Source: JBIKIW01 sp044361365
Lineage (GTDB): Bacteria; Patescibacteriota; JACMRA01
Direction of reading: 5' to 3'
NCBI GenBank assembly: GCA_044361365.1
Contig: JBIKIW010000025.1
Span: 1 to 23,945, forward strand
DNA length: 23,945 nt
Below, piece by piece: positions 1 through 7,826 of the stretch (its first letter is position 1; each line of letters starts with the position of its first letter). The notes below the pieces were generated by a model that made no database searches, had not been told where the DNA came from, and was given only the letters and a program-made list of their open reading frames with translations. The position numbers and the translations under genes were made by a program.

Positions 1-315
1 GTAGCATCTATATCAATGCAAAAACATCGAATTATCTTTTTTAATTGATAATTGCTTAATTTACACCATTTAATCATATTTCTAGGTTGAAACATTTAAT
101 TGTTCTAGCCTAGAGCCATAATTATTTAAACTAGGTTGTTTAATCTTGAATAGGGAAAGATAATTATAACACAAGCAGGAACATTCTTCATATGCATTGA
201 TAGAGTTTACTCTGGTATTATTTATCTTTGATTGCGAATTATCATCGCCTGTAGTTTTATACAAATAGTTTGTTTTTGTATTTAAATTCAATAAAAAGGT
301 GTTTTGCATAAAATG
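1..315. other. Left-edge stretch without a convincing gene
   Basis: This AT-rich stretch holds one 75-codon minus-strand reading frame (82-309). Its translation is rich in Asn, Ser, Thr and Leu and shows no motif, membrane segment or family resemblance that I recognise. It begins 7 nt after the stop of the decayed gene tail at 316-548, has no ribosome binding site, and is probably a chance frame. I see no RNA gene, hairpin terminator or repeat here. Confidence 0.4.
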
Positions 316-548
316 TCATTTTAAAGCTATCTCCGTCGCCTCATACAAACCCCGCACCAACTCATCAATTTCCTCGTCGATCTTATCAATATTTCATTTT
401 TAACTAACACGGCACTTTTATCGGACTCAAATTTGTAATCGTCAGGTTTATTACTAATTGCAAATTTATGACTGTGTTTTGAAACCAATTCTTTTATAAG
501 GCGTTTGCTGATTAGCGGAATAATTGAATTGGGTTTTGGAAAGAGAAG
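316..548 (-). pseudogene. Decayed gene tail, possibly of a type II (Eco57I-like) restriction-modification protein
   Basis: Two minus-strand frames without start codons read in series. The first, from about 548 to 390, gives a peptide beginning LFPKPNSIIPLISKRLI. The second, from about 396 to the TGA at 316, gives NIDKIDEEIDELVRGLYEAT and a short end. A one-base shift around 388-400 would join them into about 75 residues. The end resembles the EIDELVYxLYGL-type tail seen at the C-terminus of many Eco57I-like and related DNA methylase/restriction proteins. That assignment is from memory of the family and is tentative. Nothing upstream encodes the body of such a protein, because the frame closes at 549-551, so this looks like a remnant left by deletion. 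It could also be an unrelated fragment. Confidence 0.35.
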
Positions 549-573
549 TTAGAGGTAAAATTTACAGTCTTAA

Positions 574-1893
574 TTAGACTTCACAAAATTCTACTTGCAA
601 ACCAAGTTGCTGAAGAGTTTCCCAAAATTCAGGAAAGCTTTTGGCGGTCACTTCAGGGTTTTGAATAATCATGTTTTCTAGTCTAAATCCCGCTAAAGCA
701 AAGCTCATAGCAATGCGATGATCGTGATAAGTAGAAATTGTAGCAGGCTGTGGATTTCCTCCAAAAATAACCAAACTTTTCCCGTCACTTTCGGTTTTAA
801 TTTGCATTTTAGCCAGTTCGTTTTGAATAGCTTGCAGGCGATTAGATTCTTTGTATTGCAAAATTTCAATTCCTGAGATTTCACTTTTTCCATCGCAAAA
901 AGCAGCTAAAATAGACATCGCTGGAGGTTGGTCAATTGCTCTTTCCATATCTAATTTAAATGGTTTTAGGTGATTTCCTGAAATTAATAAATCGTCTTTT
1001 TCAAAAACAACCGAATTACCCATATTTTGCAAAGCTTCAAAAACCAATTTATCTCCCTGCAAACTATCAGATTTCAAACCTTTTAGTTGTAAATTTGAAC
1101 CCGTTAAAACTGCCAAAACCCCGAAATAGCTGGCAGTGGAGTAATCCCCCTCGATTATATAACTAGTGGCTCGATAAGGCTGATTCTCTTCAACTAAATA
1201 GCTTTTATAATTGTCATTTACTACCTTTACTCCAAAACCCTTCATCGCCTCAATTGTCATATCAATATAAGATTTGGAAACCTGCTCGCCCTCTACAATT
1301 AGCTCGATTTGCCCAATTAAAGGTGCAATCATCATAATTCCAGCAAAAAATTGGGAGCTGATATTTCCAGGCATCTTAACCGTTCCTGAATTTAACTTGC
1401 TGCTAGTAATTTTGACTGGTAATTTCCCCTCTTCCCCCAAATACTCAATCTCGGCTCCAAGGCTACGAAGTCCATCAACAAGTGGACCCATGGGTCTTTT
1501 CAGAAATGGCTTTGCGGCTGTAAGAATTTTTTCTCCTGGGACTAAGCAAAGAAGTGGTAAAAGTGATCTAGCTGATCTTCCTGAGAGGTTTATATCTACC
1601 AAAAAGTCGATTTCCCCAAATTCCGTAACTATTTTCTCTTTAGGAGATTGAATATCTCCAATCCAATTTTTAATCAACAAGTTATCCCCAAGTTGTTCAA
1701 TTAAAATTCCCAAATTCTGTAAACTTTTTTTGAGAGCGGTGACATCTTCACTATTTAAACAATTTTCTAGTTGAACAGTTCCTTGGCACAAAGAAGCCAA
1801 GATTAAACCTCGGGTAGTGTAACTAAGACAACCTGGAATATTCACAGTTTGATTTATTTTTTGGTGATTCGGAGTTAGTTTAGCAATTTGCAT
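574..1893 (-). CDS. AroA-family enolpyruvyl transferase homologue (EPSP synthase-like) with altered active site
   Basis: At 439 residues this is the usual length for 3-phosphoshikimate 1-carboxyvinyltransferase (AroA), and it aligns with E. coli AroA from end to end. Conserved parts include NISSQFFAGIMM (the Ser-Ser-Gln that holds shikimate-3-phosphate), GEQVSKSYIDMT, IEGDYSTASYF, YKESNRLQAI (Lys-Glu and Arg), YHDHRIAMSFALAGF and AKSFPEFWE. The expected GSKS loop instead reads PGCLSYTTR, so the PEP-site lysine (E. coli Lys22) is Leu23. The NAGTAMR loop reads LSGRSAR (103-109), and the PDAAM segment with catalytic Asp313 reads QPPAM. The fold looks intact but key catalytic positions differ, so activity as EPSP synthase is doubtful. 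Whole-length similarity favours AroA over MurA. No other shikimate-pathway gene is in the window. The start is ATG at 1893 with no Shine-Dalgarno; the gene lies 202 nt downstream of dnaG on the same strand. Confidence 0.8.
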   Translation of the reverse strand: MQIAKLTPNHQKINQTVNIPGCLSYTTRGLILASLCQGTVQLENCLNSEDVTALKKSLQNLGILIEQLGDNLLIKNWIGDIQSPKEKIVTEFGEIDFLVDINLSGRSARSLLPLLCLVPGEKILTAAKPFLKRPMGPLVDGLRSLGAEIEYLGEEGKLPVKITSSKLNSGTVKMPGNISSQFFAGIMMIAPLIGQIELIVEGEQVSKSYIDMTIEAMKGFGVKVVNDNYKSYLVEENQPYRATSYIIEGDYSTASYFGVLAVLTGSNLQLKGLKSDSLQGDKLVFEALQNMGNSVVFEKDDLLISGNHLKPFKLDMERAIDQPPAMSILAAFCDGKSEISGIEILQYKESNRLQAIQNELAKMQIKTESDGKSLVIFGGNPQPATISTYHDHRIAMSFALAGFRLENMIIQNPEVTAKSFPEFWETLQQLGLQVEFCEV

Positions 1894-2053
1894 AGGTAGA
1901 TAATTAATAAATAAAAACTAATAGCGAATAATTAAAGTTGATTTAAAAACAAGATTTGATTGAGTAAGTTAATATAAATTTAATTTTCCTTTATTTCTAA
2001 GACTTTCTATTGAGATAGGATTTAAAGCTAAAACGGAAATATAATTCTAATTC

Positions 2054-2093
2054 GAACTACTGATAAAATCTCGAATACTCTTTCTAGTAGTTC
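2054..2093. repeat. 8-bp inverted repeat just downstream of dnaG
   Basis: GAACTACT (2054-2061) and AGTAGTTC (2086-2093) are perfect inverted repeats separated by 24 nt. The repeat ends 2 nt beyond the dnaG stop codon. In the minus-strand transcript it could form a stem-loop at the 3' end of the dnaG message. There is no U tract after it, so it is not a standard intrinsic terminator. It may be an mRNA 3'-end structure or chance. Confidence 0.3.
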
Positions 2094-2095
2094 AC

Positions 2096-3838
2096 TTACT
2101 CCCAAATTTTGTCCAGATCTATGTTTTTGGTTGTAAGCCAAATTTGTTGCAACTCCGGCTCTAGCGAAAAAGAATGTAAGTGGCTGTTTAGATAAACGCT
2201 AATATTTTGTTGTAAATTTTCTGGTTGTAAGGTTTGGGTTTGCAAAATTAAATCAAAAATAGGAAGATTGTTTCGGAGGTATTCTTCAAAGGTTTTTTCA
2301 GCATCAAGGCTAGGGATAATTTTAGATAAAAGAATGTAAAAACTAGTTAATAATTTATTCGCTAAAAGTTCTTTTTCGGTTTCTAAAGTATCTTTTTTCT
2401 GGAGGTAGAAAGCGGTTAGATTTTGAAAAGCTACCAAGACGGCATTTTGAACTTGGTCGTTATTTTTTACTTCTAATTTTTGCTCTTTATGTTCCATTAA
2501 AATTGGTTTTTGCCTGCCTATTTTTTGTAATTCTCCATTCAAGGCAAATCTACTTTTTTTGCTTAAAATAGAGATTTTTTCTAAGAAATGCTCCTGAGTT
2601 AAACGGTCATTTACAGCCAAAAGTTCTAGTAAATTAGCAATAGCCTCTTTTTGAATTTCAAGGCTTCCACTTCTGAGATTATTTTCTAGTTTTTGCAAAA
2701 TAAATTCCAAATAGCTGATAGATTTTAGTTCAGTTTTTGGGTTCATTTGGTTAGCTTGCAAATCAATTAAATATTCATCCAAGTCTTTAAATTTTTCGGG
2801 TATCAAAACTTGATAAACTTCCAAACCAATCTTAGTTGCTTCCAAATAAAATTTTCGCGAAGAAACCTTCCCAGCTTCGTCATTATCAAAGGCTAGTTTA
2901 ATTTTAGCTTGAAGTGGTTTGAGTAGCTGCAATTGATTTTCGGTAAAGGATGTTCCTTGAGAAGCTAAGACATTTTTTAGCCCCGTTTTGTAGGCTGCAA
3001 TAACGTCCATATTCCCTTCTACCACAATCACTTCTTTAAGTTTGCGAATTTCTTTTTGATTGAGATGATAACCGTACCAAAGGCTGGATTTATTAAACCA
3101 ATCAGTTTGAGGTGAGTTTAGGTATTTTGGCCTATCTCCTCTATCATCAGGCAAAACTCTGGCGGTGTAGCCAACTACTTTTCCGAATCTATCCCAAACT
3201 GGAATGACTAAACGGTGGCTAAATTTATCCTTAAAACCCGAGTCAATTTTTTTGAATAAACCAACTTCTGCTAGTAATTCCAAGCCCAAACTATGCTTGG
3301 TGGCTAGCTGCACTAAAAAATTCCCGCTTGGGGCGTATCCAAGCAAAAAAGTGTCGATAATATCTTCAGTGAGATGCCTTTCTAAGCAATATTTGGTTAC
3401 TGGATGGTTTCGATCAGACAGGATTTTTTTGAGTAATTTATGGTAAATTCCTGCTGTCCAGTCCAGATATTTGTAGCCAAGTTCAAAACTGCTGATTTCT
3501 TCAGTTTGGGTTTGGGCTTCGCTAGAATTTTGAGGGTTGTTAGATTTTGGTTTAAAGTTACTTTGTAAAAGGACTCCAGCTTTTTTAGCTAATTTTTCTA
3601 AGGCTTCTTTTTTGGAAATATTTTCGTAATCAATCACGAATTTAAACACATCCCCGCCAGCTCCACAACCAAAGCAATGCCAAAAACCTTTTTCGGGAGA
3701 AATTACCAAACTAGGATTTTTATCTTTGTGAAAAGGGCAAACAACTTTGTAAGTCGCTCCAAATTGTCTGACCGGCAAATAATCCCCTATTACATCAACA
3801 ATATTTAGCTTTAATCGAATTTCTTCCCAGGGTGTCAT
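2096..3838 (-). CDS. dnaG: DNA primase
   Basis: DnaG lays down RNA primers for chromosome replication. The N-terminal zinc-binding domain is clear: Cys34, His37, Cys55 and Cys58 in CPFH...CFGC. The catalytic core follows, with the RNA-polymerase-like region around residues 120-250 and the TOPRIM metal-binding residues at E274-GNMD and FDNDEAG (Asp318, Asp320). The segment YTARVLP...RPKYLNSPQT is typical of the family. At 580 residues it has normal bacterial length; the C-terminal helicase-interaction part (about 430-580) is divergent and recognisable only by position. The ATG at 3838 gives MTPWEEIRLKLNIVDVI, matching the usual DnaG start. It follows the CoA-ligase gene by 38 nt on the same strand and could be cotranscribed with it, though there is no functional link. 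Confidence 0.96.
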   Translation of the reverse strand: MTPWEEIRLKLNIVDVIGDYLPVRQFGATYKVVCPFHKDKNPSLVISPEKGFWHCFGCGAGGDVFKFVIDYENISKKEALEKLAKKAGVLLQSNFKPKSNNPQNSSEAQTQTEEISSFELGYKYLDWTAGIYHKLLKKILSDRNHPVTKYCLERHLTEDIIDTFLLGYAPSGNFLVQLATKHSLGLELLAEVGLFKKIDSGFKDKFSHRLVIPVWDRFGKVVGYTARVLPDDRGDRPKYLNSPQTDWFNKSSLWYGYHLNQKEIRKLKEVIVVEGNMDVIAAYKTGLKNVLASQGTSFTENQLQLLKPLQAKIKLAFDNDEAGKVSSRKFYLEATKIGLEVYQVLIPEKFKDLDEYLIDLQANQMNPKTELKSISYLEFILQKLENNLRSGSLEIQKEAIANLLELLAVNDRLTQEHFLEKISILSKKSRFALNGELQKIGRQKPILMEHKEQKLEVKNNDQVQNAVLVAFQNLTAFYLQKKDTLETEKELLANKLLTSFYILLSKIIPSLDAEKTFEEYLRNNLPIFDLILQTQTLQPENLQQNISVYLNSHLHSFSLEPELQQIWLTTKNIDLDKIWE

Positions 3839-3876
3839 GCTTTAAACAAGCCACAAACTGTAGTTTTTGTAAAGGA

Positions 3877-4803
3877 TTAAACCTCCATCTCTTGATACTT
3901 CTGAAACAGAACCAAACAATTAAAAAATTCTTCTAGGTTTTGAACTTGCACGCTGTTGGCTTTTTGCAGATACATTTTGGCAACTTTCCCGTCCCCTGCG
4001 ATACTTCCAGTGTGAGAACTTACAGCTTTTTTGGCCTGGTCACTTTGACCTGATTTGAGGATAATTACAGGTTTTTTGGTTTTAGCAATAGTTGCAGCTA
4101 GGTCTTGCCCATTTTTATAGCCTTCGTTGTAGATGGCGATTACCTCGGTTTGAGGGTCGTCTTGAAGATAATTTATGTAGTCAGCAATTTCCAAATCTAT
4201 CTTGTTTCCAACGCTAATAATTTTGTTGAATCCAAATCCTTGGCTGGCAGCTTTATCCACCAAGCCGGTAATAATTGAGCCGCTTTGAGAAATCAAAGAA
4301 ATATTTCCAGAAAGTTCTGGGTTGAAAGCAAAAGAGCCGTTGTATCGATAATCTGAACTAGAATCGTTATTTATAACTCCCAAACAATTTGGTCCCACAA
4401 TGTGAATTTTGTTATCTCTTGCAACTTTCAAAAGCTCTTCTTCTAATTGCTTACCTTCCATTCCCATTTCTCCAAAACCAGCCGAAATAATAATTGCAAA
4501 AATCTCTGAATCATCTTTAAACTGAAGTTTTTTGTTAGCCAAACTTTTCATTTCCGATAAAATTAAAGGAGCAGGAATTGCCATAATCGTGACTTGGGGA
4601 ATTTGAGGGATTTTTGTAAAATCTGGATAAGCTTTTTGGCTTAAAAACTCGTTCATTTTAGGGTTTAATAAAAATAACTGACCTTTGTAACCCGAAGTTA
4701 AAATGTTGGTAGCGATTTGATAGCCGATTTTTTGAGGATTTTGGGAAACTCCAATAAGAGCGATACTTTTTGGATAAAATAAAGATTGCAATAATTTTGG
4801 CAT
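3877..4803 (-). CDS. Short CoA-ligase alpha subunit (ADP-forming acetyl-CoA synthetase/SucD type), lacking the third domain
   Basis: Members of this family convert acyl-CoA, ADP and phosphate to free acid, CoA and ATP through a phosphohistidine. Starting at ATG 4803 gives MPKLLQSLFYPKSIALIGVS, the standard opening of the CoA-binding Rossmann domain. GPNCLGVIN (137-145), ISQSGS (171-176) and ISVGNKIDLEIADY follow, and SSHTGSIAG carries the probable phosphohistidine His264. An in-frame TTG (4854) or ATG (4842) could extend it by 17 or 13 residues, but these add nothing family-like. The protein stops at 308 residues, where full ADP-forming acetyl-CoA synthetase alpha chains continue with another ligase domain, leaving a SucD-sized protein. 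No ATP-grasp beta subunit is in the window, so a partner must be encoded elsewhere or the protein has another CoA-binding role. Confidence 0.8.
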   Translation of the reverse strand: MPKLLQSLFYPKSIALIGVSQNPQKIGYQIATNILTSGYKGQLFLLNPKMNEFLSQKAYPDFTKIPQIPQVTIMAIPAPLILSEMKSLANKKLQFKDDSEIFAIIISAGFGEMGMEGKQLEEELLKVARDNKIHIVGPNCLGVINNDSSSDYRYNGSFAFNPELSGNISLISQSGSIITGLVDKAASQGFGFNKIISVGNKIDLEIADYINYLQDDPQTEVIAIYNEGYKNGQDLAATIAKTKKPVIILKSGQSDQAKKAVSSHTGSIAGDGKVAKMYLQKANSVQVQNLEEFFNCLVLFQKYQEMEV

Positions 4804-4991
4804 ATTATTAAACAGTAAAACTCCTAAATTTAAAGTTGTCATTTGGAAAATCAATATTTGTAACTATCCTTTCAAAGTATAGAACACCAAACTATATCTA
4901 TCTATTTTTTCGCTTTTTCAATTAATATCTAAAAGTCCCAAACTCTTAGGCTGGTGGTTCAATATATTGACTGTTTCGGGTTGGGGTATGG

Positions 4992-7559
4992 CTAAATTGT
5001 TAGTAAATCATGGATAAGCTCATTGGCTTTGTTGTGATTTTTACTTATTAATTCAAACGAGTGTTGTATTTTTTTGTAAAAATCTTGAATTTCTCTTGAA
5101 ATCTTATTTTGTTCTTCAAATTTAATATTAGGGATTTTAACACCTTTCAAAATATCATAGCTAAAAGAGTCTCTTATTGAACCTGTAGAAAGAATATCAA
5201 TGTATAGTTTGTAAAACGGCGATCTCAATAAATCAATTAAAAATTGATTATCATATATCTCGGATTTAAATACTACATATGCCGGACTCACAAGGGCAAA
5301 ATCATACTTTCCAGCATTGAAACTGGTTTTAGTTACTAAACCTATTGATCCAATATTGACACGATATGGGTTATAAACAATATCACCAGGTTTTACAATT
5401 TTGTATTTTTGAGTAAATTTATCTCCTGATAAAAAATCGCTTTGTACACAAAGACCATCATTTGTAACAGATAAATAAGGATATTCTTTGTCTATCTCAT
5501 CATCCGAAGTAGGTAAAAATTTCAATGAAGACTCTTTGGCAATTTCACCAACTGGAATAAAGTCATTTGTATATTTATTAATATTATTTTTCCAGATATA
5601 ATACTCTGGATCTATTCGATCTTCCAAGTCGTTCAACTCAAACAAGAAAGACTCTTTTAAATCTTTTTTTGTACCTCTTTGGGTAGTTACACCTTTTTTG
5701 ACTTGTTTATAAGAATAGTGTTTATTAGCAAAATTTACGAGGTCTTTTTGCAGTGAAAACTCAAAACTGTCATTAAAAAAATCTTTGTACAACCGATCTA
5801 AGTCAGTCTCCTCTCCTTCAGCCAGATCAACTATTCTGCCACTTGGCTCAAAACCAACAAATTCAGATTTTCCCATAAATATTTTATAATTAAAATCCTT
5901 GCTTTTCAAGAGACCATCGATGTTTTGCTTTTCAAGAAATTTTTTCACTTGAATACTTTTCTCTTCAGTGAATTTTTCTAAAAATAAGATACATGTTTTG
6001 ATGGTATCGACACCGGATTGAACAAAAGTATGAGTAGGGAGAGTAATTACCGCTTTAATTTCAGAGTTTTTGTGAATATATTCACGAACATGTTTATAAG
6101 AAGGGTTTGTTAAAATACCAAGTGGTAATACGATCAACATTTTTCCTTGTGGTCTCAACAGTCTCAACCCTCTTTCAATAAAAAGAATTTCAGTTTTTTC
6201 AGTTTTTTTATTTTTATTTTTACCACCCAATTCGTATTGTTTAAGTATTTCTTCTGATTTTTCTTTTTCTCCAAAAGGTGGGTTGGCTAGTATCACAGTG
6301 CAACCACTTTCGACATCAGTTTTGCTAAACTCTGATATTCCGTATTTATTTCCTTTTAAATCTTTAAAATCTAACGAGTTTCCTCGTGTAATTCTTTCTC
6401 CGTCACCCCACATGATCATATTAATCTTTGCAGTCCTAGCAGCTCTTGGTTCAGCATCTATACCGTAAATTTGTTGAGATTTTAAATTATTCAAGAAATC
6501 TTTTTTTTCTATACCGATTTTATGCCACATACTATTGGGCATCTCTTCGGTAAGTAGTTTCATCTCTTCAAAAGCCTTTATTAAAAATCCACCACTACCG
6601 CAGGCAAAATCAATAACAGTATCATAAATTGAAAGATCTGCAAGGTTCACCATAAAATTAACAATAGGTCTAGGTGTAAAAAATTGCCCAAGACCTTTTC
6701 CTCTTAGCTGACTTGGCAAAAACTCTTCAAAAGCTCTACCTTTTACATCTACATCTCCAGCAGTAATTGAGACACCTTCCATTTTTTCAAGCACCTCCTT
6801 AATAGTACCTACACTTAGATTTAGTTTAGTTTCTTTCTCAAAAACATTTGGGTAAAATTGTTGAGTTATACTTTGAAACCAAGAATTAATTTTTTCTCCT
6901 GTATCACCAGGCTCTTTTTCCATCTCTTCAATTTTTTCTAAAGTCAATTTAGTCAAAGAACTACTTTTACCTCTCTCTTCAGAGGCTTTTAAAAATAAAA
7001 TTTTACTAAATTCATCAAAGGAGGCAGACGGGTCAAGCTTGTCGTTGTCTCTAATGATGTTATGTATTTTTCTAAAAAACCTTCTAAAGTCTCGTATTTT
7101 TGATTCATCTGGTTGTTCTATTCTATTTATTTTTTGTTTTGATGAGTTTAATATATTAACGACTGCAATAATGTCTCTAAGTGAAGCATAATCACTCTTC
7201 TTTAAAGAATCAAGGCTTTCTTCAATTATAGTAATTTTCGTATTTCCCTCATAATAACCTCTTAAAACAAGTGTTTTACCATTAATAATTAAACTGTATT
7301 TTGCACCAAGCCAGAAAGCGTAAGAATCTACCTGTGAGACTCCACTTTTTACTGATTCAGTAAGTTTTTTTGCCTCAACTACGATAACTGGTTTGTTATT
7401 TATTTTAATTACCAAGTCAGCTTCTTTGCTTTTTCTGTCCCTCCCTTCATTCATTGAGACGGGATAAGCCCAGCTCATCTGATTGTCATCGTATCCTAAA
7501 ATATCTTTAAATAAAGGCTGTATTACTTTTAACTCTACATCTTTTTCTGAAAAAAGCAT
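4992..7559 (-). CDS. Single-chain restriction-modification protein: nuclease, N6-adenine methylase and specificity domain
   Basis: This 855-residue protein appears to combine all three functions of a type I-like system. Residues 1-110 resemble the HsdR N-terminal nuclease domain, with a PD-(D/E)xK signature at Asp48 and Glu62-Ala-Lys64 (ADLVI...VVEAKK). Residues 160-560 are an HsdM-type N6-adenine methylase: GQFFTPR at 291-297, the SAM-binding DFACGSGGF at 317-325 and the catalytic NPPF at 426-429. Residues from about 640 onward look like half an HsdS subunit, with GDIVYNPYRVNIGSIG, VSPAYVVF and a final helix ending NKANELIHDLL. One target-recognition unit suggests it dimerises, as type IIG enzymes such as BcgI-like proteins do. 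No helicase domain and no separate hsdR or hsdS is present. It is preceded by an AT-rich leader with no Shine-Dalgarno. Whether it cuts DNA or only methylates cannot be told from sequence. Confidence 0.85.
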   Translation of the reverse strand: MLFSEKDVELKVIQPLFKDILGYDDNQMSWAYPVSMNEGRDRKSKEADLVIKINNKPVIVVEAKKLTESVKSGVSQVDSYAFWLGAKYSLIINGKTLVLRGYYEGNTKITIIEESLDSLKKSDYASLRDIIAVVNILNSSKQKINRIEQPDESKIRDFRRFFRKIHNIIRDNDKLDPSASFDEFSKILFLKASEERGKSSSLTKLTLEKIEEMEKEPGDTGEKINSWFQSITQQFYPNVFEKETKLNLSVGTIKEVLEKMEGVSITAGDVDVKGRAFEEFLPSQLRGKGLGQFFTPRPIVNFMVNLADLSIYDTVIDFACGSGGFLIKAFEEMKLLTEEMPNSMWHKIGIEKKDFLNNLKSQQIYGIDAEPRAARTAKINMIMWGDGERITRGNSLDFKDLKGNKYGISEFSKTDVESGCTVILANPPFGEKEKSEEILKQYELGGKNKNKKTEKTEILFIERGLRLLRPQGKMLIVLPLGILTNPSYKHVREYIHKNSEIKAVITLPTHTFVQSGVDTIKTCILFLEKFTEEKSIQVKKFLEKQNIDGLLKSKDFNYKIFMGKSEFVGFEPSGRIVDLAEGEETDLDRLYKDFFNDSFEFSLQKDLVNFANKHYSYKQVKKGVTTQRGTKKDLKESFLFELNDLEDRIDPEYYIWKNNINKYTNDFIPVGEIAKESSLKFLPTSDDEIDKEYPYLSVTNDGLCVQSDFLSGDKFTQKYKIVKPGDIVYNPYRVNIGSIGLVTKTSFNAGKYDFALVSPAYVVFKSEIYDNQFLIDLLRSPFYKLYIDILSTGSIRDSFSYDILKGVKIPNIKFEEQNKISREIQDFYKKIQHSFELISKNHNKANELIHDLLTI

Positions 7560-7789
7560 ATTTTTAATTCAACACTAACCCAAACATAGCAACTTTACTA
7601 CTTCGGTGGTTATTCCTGAATAAAAACTCATTTACATATCTTTGCAAGTATTTATAAATTATCATATCAAAAGCATCTATTAATCAATCTTTTTAAATGA
7701 TTCTAAAAAATTTCAACGAATGTTGAATATTACTTCACCTTTAGTACATTTTCTTACTGTAGCAACTTGTTATTAGGTTATTTCTTTGC
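7560..7789. other. Divergent intergenic region between the restriction-modification gene and groES
   Basis: These 230 nt are AT-rich and contain no open frame of note. They should hold the minus-strand promoter of the restriction-modification gene, but I cannot single out a convincing -35/-10 pair. The only structured element seen is the 16-bp palindrome at 7712-7727, listed separately. The groES promoter starts at 7790. Confidence 0.5.
7712..7727. repeat. Perfect inverted repeat, possible operator
   Basis: TTCAAC-GAAT-GTTGAA is a perfect 6-bp inverted repeat around a 4-nt spacer. It lies between the divergent restriction-modification and groES genes, 153 nt from the former start and 63 nt upstream of the groES -35 box. 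The size suits a dimeric regulator site, for example for control of the restriction-modification gene. No such regulator is encoded nearby, and chance occurrence in AT-rich DNA is possible. Confidence 0.3.
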
Positions 7790-7819
7790 TTGACAGAATT
7801 AGCAAAGTGTTTTTGTAAT
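7790..7819 (+). promoter_or_regulatory. Sigma-70-type promoter of groES-groEL
   Basis: A perfect -35 box TTGACA (7790-7795) is followed after 18 nt by TGTAAT (7814-7819), which matches the -10 consensus at five of six positions. Transcription would start near 7826, giving a leader of about 64 nt before the groES ATG. The -10 box lies inside the inverted repeat at 7799-7825, so a repressor bound there would block RNA polymerase. Confidence 0.7.
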
Positions 7820-7825
7820 TGCTAA
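7799..7825. promoter_or_regulatory. Degenerate CIRCE element (HrcA operator)
   Basis: The CIRCE consensus is TTAGCACTC-N9-GAGTGCTAA. Here TTAGCAAAG (7799-7807) is followed by exactly 9 nt and AATTGCTAA (7817-7825). The six outer bases of each arm match perfectly, and the inner three of each arm do not. The exact 9-9-9 geometry, the overlap with the -10 box and the position upstream of groESL support a heat-shock operator bound by HrcA. hrcA itself is not in the window. Confidence 0.65.
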
Positions 7826-7826
7826 T

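Noticed and set aside
82..309. 75-codon minus-strand open frame at the left edge
   Set aside because: No recognisable motif, no ribosome binding site, low-complexity Asn/Ser/Thr composition, and it lies next to a decayed gene; most likely a chance frame.
574..1893. Assignment of the AroA-like gene as MurA
   Set aside because: The SSQF, VSKxYID, DHR and AKxFPxF motifs follow AroA throughout, and the MurA catalytic-cysteine loop is not recognisable.
4951..4972. GGTTCAA resembling a tRNA T-loop
   Set aside because: No acceptor, D-arm or anticodon-arm pairing could be found around it.
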